NCBI RefSeq assembly: GCF_014126615.1
Contig: NZ_CP059896.1
Span: forward strand, 124,001-188,000
DNA: 64,000 nt
Source: Ciceribacter thiooxidans
GTDB taxonomy: Bacteria > Pseudomonadota > Alphaproteobacteria > Rhizobiales > Rhizobiaceae
Direction: 5' to 3'
A program made the translations under genes and the position numbers. Numbering within the stretch: position 1 is the first letter of the stretch; every line of letters begins with the position of its first letter. The notes beneath the pieces are model-generated. The model saw only the letters and a program-made list of their open reading frames with translations. It was not told where the DNA came from and did not search any database. This document shows positions 61,392 to 64,000 of this stretch, piece by piece.

Positions 61392-61583
61392 TCAGAGAAG
61401 AGGATCGAGCACAAAGGGATCGTCCGGAACAGCGGCCTGCTGTTTGGTCGACTGCCTGTTCTGTTCGGCAGCCGGCATGTTCGGCGGGTCGAGGTCGGCC
61501 TTGCGGCCGCAGCCGGAAAGCGTCACGGCTGCCGCAGCCATCATACCCATCGTCACGAACAAGTTTCGAAGCGCCCTAGCCAT
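61392..61583 (-). CDS. Small LptM-like lipoprotein
   Basis: 63-aa lipoprotein with lipobox TLSGCGRKADLDPP (acylated Cys about residue 25). Immediately after the Cys comes the GRKADL/GxKGxL-type motif of the LptM (YifL) family, which assists LptDE maturation. Its place just before lysA is the classic yifL-lysA neighbourhood. ATG 61583 is preferred over the frame to 61739. Confidence 0.82.
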   Translation of the reverse strand: MARALRNLFVTMGMMAAAAVTLSGCGRKADLDPPNMPAAEQNRQSTKQQAAVPDDPFVLDPLL

Positions 61584-61680
61584 CACTTTGCCCAACCGGA
61601 AGAACCAATATCTAGCCTCTATCGAAAAAGCGGGGTCTTGTGCACCCTCAATCTCGTGATGGCAACGCAAAGGACAGTGA

Positions 61681-63084
61681 TCAGTTGCGCTGGCGCCACC
61701 AGGCGATCTGCTTGCGCACCTCGCTCGGGGCCGTTCCACCGTAGCTCTTGCGGCTGGCGACAGAGGCTTCCACCGTCAGCACGTCGAAGACATCGGCTGT
61801 GATCGCCGGGTTGATCGCCTGCAACTCGTCGAGTGAAAGTTCTGCCAGATCGCAGCCCTTGGCCTCGGCGAGAGCCACGGCGCGGCCGGTCACGTGATGA
61901 GCCTCGCGGAACGGCAGCCCGGCTTCCCGCACCAGCCAGTCGGCGAGGTCGGTTGCCGTGGAGTAGCCCGCGCCGGCCGCCGCCTTCATCCGGTCCGTCC
62001 GGACGGTCATGTCGCGCACCATACCGGTCATCGCCGCGACGGCGAGCTCCAGGCTTTCTGCCGCATCGAAGACCTGCTCCTTGTCTTCCTGCATGTCCTT
62101 CGAATAGGCGAGAGGTAGGCCCTTCATTACGGTAAGGAGTGCGACGAGCGATCCGTTGATCCGACCCGTCTTGGCGCGCACGAGCTCGGCGGCGTCCGGA
62201 TTCTTCTTCTGCGGCATGATCGACGAACCCGTCGAGAAGGCATCCGAAAGCCGGACGAAGCCGAACTGCGGCGTGGACCAGATCACGATCTCCTCGGCCA
62301 GACGCGAGAGATGCGTGGCCGTAATCGAGGCCATCGCGAGGAATTCGAGTGCGAAGTCGCGATCGGACACGGTGTCGATCGAGTTGCGGGTCGGTTCGCG
62401 GAAGCCCAGCGCTTTGGCGGTCATGTGCCGGTCGATGTTGTAACCGGTACCGGCGAGCGCTGCGGCCCCAATGGGGCTTTCATCGAGGTGCTCGATCGCG
62501 TGCCGCACGCGCTGCCGGTCACGGCCGAACATTTCGACGTAGGCCATGCAGTGGTGGCCGAAGGTGACCGGCTGGGCTGTCTGAAGGTGGGTGAAGCCGG
62601 GCATCACCGTCTCGGCATGTTCTTCCGCTCTGTCGAGGAAGGCGTCGATGAGGGCGGTCAAAGCCTTTTCCGTCTTCTGCAGTTCTTCCTTTACCCAGAG
62701 ACGGAAATCGAGCGCCACCTGGTCATTGCGCGAACGGGCTGTGTGAAGGCGTCCCGCTGCGGGACCGATCAAGTCGGCAAGACGGCCCTCCACGTTCATG
62801 TGAATGTCTTCGAGGCGGCGCGAGAACTCGAAACGGCCGCTTTCGATCTCTGACAGGATCGTGTTCAGTCCGTGAACGATCTTGTCTTTGTCTTCCGCCG
62901 TGATGATGCCCTGATGGGCAAGCATGGTCGCGTGCGCTATTGAGCCGCGGATGTCCTGGGCATAAAGCTTCTTGTCGAAGTCGATGGAGGCATTTATCTC
63001 CTCCATGATGGCCGCGGGCCCCGAGGCGAAACGTCCGCCCCACATCTGGTTGGAGGTCAGCGTGTCCTTGGTGTCCTCGGCCAT
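61681..63084 (-). CDS. argH: Argininosuccinate lyase
   Basis: 467-aa fumarase/aspartase-superfamily enzyme, last step of arginine synthesis. The superfamily signature [12 protein letters not shown] is present, with [17 protein letters not shown] and the catalytic His/Ser segments. ATG 63084 is chosen by alignment of the N-terminus ([19 protein letters not shown]); the open frame extends far upstream through the divergent gene. Only 24 bp separate its start from that of tlpA. Confidence 0.95.
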   Translation of the reverse strand: MAEDTKDTLTSNQMWGGRFASGPAAIMEEINASIDFDKKLYAQDIRGSIAHATMLAHQGIITAEDKDKIVHGLNTILSEIESGRFEFSRRLEDIHMNVEGRLADLIGPAAGRLHTARSRNDQVALDFRLWVKEELQKTEKALTALIDAFLDRAEEHAETVMPGFTHLQTAQPVTFGHHCMAYVEMFGRDRQRVRHAIEHLDESPIGAAALAGTGYNIDRHMTAKALGFREPTRNSIDTVSDRDFALEFLAMASITATHLSRLAEEIVIWSTPQFGFVRLSDAFSTGSSIMPQKKNPDAAELVRAKTGRINGSLVALLTVMKGLPLAYSKDMQEDKEQVFDAAESLELAVAAMTGMVRDMTVRTDRMKAAAGAGYSTATDLADWLVREAGLPFREAHHVTGRAVALAEAKGCDLAELSLDELQAINPAITADVFDVLTVEASVASRKSYGGTAPSEVRKQIAWWRQRN

Positions 63085-63108
63085 TTGGTGCCCATCCCGG
63101 AGATGTTG

Positions 63109-63771
63109 ATGACAGAAAAAAGACCCCTCGGACTTCCTTCCGCCAAACTGGTTGCGATTGCGGCGGTTGCCGGCATTTTGGCCGGCGCGGCAGCGGTATA
63201 CGTGAAGCAGACCATGTCTGGCAATGGCGAGGTTGCTGCGGAGACGGGCCAGTGCGAGGGGGCGGTCGACAGGGCGGCGGGCCTTGGCTCCGTCACGAAA
63301 GGGGAGGTCGCCGCGATGACCGCGGTCACGGAACCACGTTCGGTTGCCGGCCTGACATTCAAGAACGCAGCTGAAAGGGACGTGACCCTTGAGGACTTTG
63401 CCGGAAAGACAGTTCTCCTCAACGTCTGGGCCACGTGGTGCATACCCTGTCGTGAAGAAATGCCGGCGTTGAATGGTCTTCAGGAGAAAATGGGCGGCAA
63501 GGACTTCGAGGTCGTGGCCGTCAACATCGACACTGGTGACGCCGAGAAGCCGAAGGCCTTTCTTGCCGAGACGGGCGTCGACAAGCTCGGGCTTTATCGC
63601 GACAACACGATGGGCGTCTTCAATGCCCTGAAGAAGCAGGGGCTGGCCTTCGGATTGCCGGTAACTCTGCTGGTCGACGAAAAGGGATGCCTTCTGGGCT
63701 CCATGAACGGTCCAGCCGCGTGGGACAGTGGTGACGCGCAGGCACTGATTGCGGCCGCCGTTAAGCTCTGA
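63109..63771 (+). CDS. tlpA: TlpA-family thiol:disulfide oxidoreductase
   Basis: 220-aa membrane-anchored thioredoxin-like protein facing the periplasm. An N-terminal helix (about 14-32) is followed by a thioredoxin fold with active site WCIPC (Cys about 111 and 114) in [15 protein letters not shown], and a cis-Pro loop [12 protein letters not shown]. TlpA reduces copper-binding Cys of cytochrome oxidase assembly factors in Bradyrhizobium. GGAG at 63099-63102 favours ATG 63109. Divergent from argH. Confidence 0.92.
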   Translation: MTEKRPLGLPSAKLVAIAAVAGILAGAAAVYVKQTMSGNGEVAAETGQCEGAVDRAAGLGSVTKGEVAAMTAVTEPRSVAGLTFKNAAERDVTLEDFAGKTVLLNVWATWCIPCREEMPALNGLQEKMGGKDFEVVAVNIDTGDAEKPKAFLAETGVDKLGLYRDNTMGVFNALKKQGLAFGLPVTLLVDEKGCLLGSMNGPAAWDSGDAQALIAAAVKL

Positions 63772-63797
63772 AAAATCTTCCGACCGGCGGGCCGGTC

Positions 63798-64000
63798 TCA
63801 ACGTGTCGGGATCGGTGTCTCGCCGCGATAGTCGTAGAATCCGCGACCGGACTTGCGTCCGAGCCATCCGGCCTCGACATATTTCACCAGCAGCGGGCAG
63901 GGGCGATACTTGCTGTCGGCCAGACCGTCGTGCAGGACCTGCATGATGGAAAGACAGGTATCCAGGCCGATGAAGTCCGCTAGCTGCAGCGGGCCCATCG
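63798..64000 (-). CDS. 3-hydroxyacyl-CoA (3-hydroxybutyryl-CoA) dehydrogenase, C-terminal part, cut by window edge
   Basis: C-terminal portion only. The visible part [19 protein letters not shown] and the ending [15 protein letters not shown] are those of the C-terminal domain of 3-hydroxybutyryl-CoA dehydrogenase. Its N-terminal NAD domain lies beyond 64000. It converges with tlpA, 26 bp between stops. Confidence 0.9.
   Translation of the reverse strand, partial: MGPLQLADFIGLDTCLSIMQVLHDGLADSKYRPCPLLVKYVEAGWLGRKSGRGFYDYRGETPIPTR

Noticed and set aside
1..64000. CRISPR arrays, insertion sequences, rRNA operons, plasmid or phage origins
   Set aside because: No regularly spaced repeats, transposase motifs, rRNA sequence or replication-initiator gene was seen on reading both strands.

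Overview
The window is a GC-rich, gene-dense piece of an alphaproteobacterial chromosome, most likely Rhizobiaceae (Sinorhizobium/Ensifer, Rhizobium or Agrobacterium type). The evidence is family content and regulatory motifs: C4-pathway 5-aminolevulinate synthase (hemA), the aerobic cobaltochelatase pair cobS/cobT, a CpdR-type cell-cycle receiver, ftsE/ftsX, a TIGR02302 protein, a form II coxSLM cluster, EcfG/RpoE2-type promoters (GGAAC-N18/19-TT) and CtrA-like TTAACCAT half-sites. The species cannot be fixed from the sequence alone. I see no insertion sequence, prophage, CRISPR array or rRNA.

Layout. 1-5.1 kb: an NtrC-class activator (5' end off-window), its sensor kinase (split by a one-base frameshift) and an OFA-family carboxylate transporter behind a textbook sigma-54 promoter with two tandem upstream palindromes. 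5.2-9.6 kb: asparaginase, a lone CheW, and arginine catabolism (rocF arginase, a frameshifted rocD ornithine aminotransferase, a divergent Lrp/AsnC regulator). 9.6-16.1 kb: the tamA/tamB outer-membrane assembly pair and a glycine-zipper lipoprotein. 16.4-24.9 kb: coxSLM, hemA behind an FNR-type box, dxr and a TPC-motif metal P-type ATPase. 24.9-28.8 kb: a compact general-stress cluster (YciE/F ferritin-like protein, topoisomerase IB, BON protein, HD hydrolase, several unknown small proteins) with EcfG-type promoters in front of its transcription units, ending at tRNA-Arg(CCT). 29-39 kb: M20 amidohydrolase, DD-carboxypeptidase plus COG0523 GTPase, TusA, L,D-transpeptidase, accA, xerD, aroK-aroB, bolA and a J-domain protein. 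39.4-45.4 kb: cobS-cobT, a phytase-like esterase, queuosine-precursor transporter, rpmB and a DUF3108 protein. 45.5-53.7 kb: lysoplasmalogenase, DUF985 cupin, gloB, methyltransferase, hisC-tyrC, DUF2125, ChaC, plsC and a YdcF protein. 53.7-64 kb: ftsE-ftsX, hpt, cpdR, TIGR02302, lysA, an LptM-like lipoprotein, argH, TlpA and the end of a 3-hydroxyacyl-CoA dehydrogenase.

How the genes work together. The clearest functional modules are: the two-component system / sigma-54 promoter / transporter unit, which reads as a self-contained carboxylate-response circuit; the EcfG-type stress cluster, whose promoter elements all lie 33-41 bp upstream of a start codon; the rocF/rocD/lrp arginine-to-glutamate module; and the argH-lptM-lysA-TIGR02302 run.

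Quality note. The sensor kinase, rocD and probably the 5' end of tamA each look broken by loss of a single base in or beside a run of 4-5 G/C (or T5). Three similar events in otherwise conserved genes suggest under-called homopolymers in the assembly at least as strongly as true pseudogenes.
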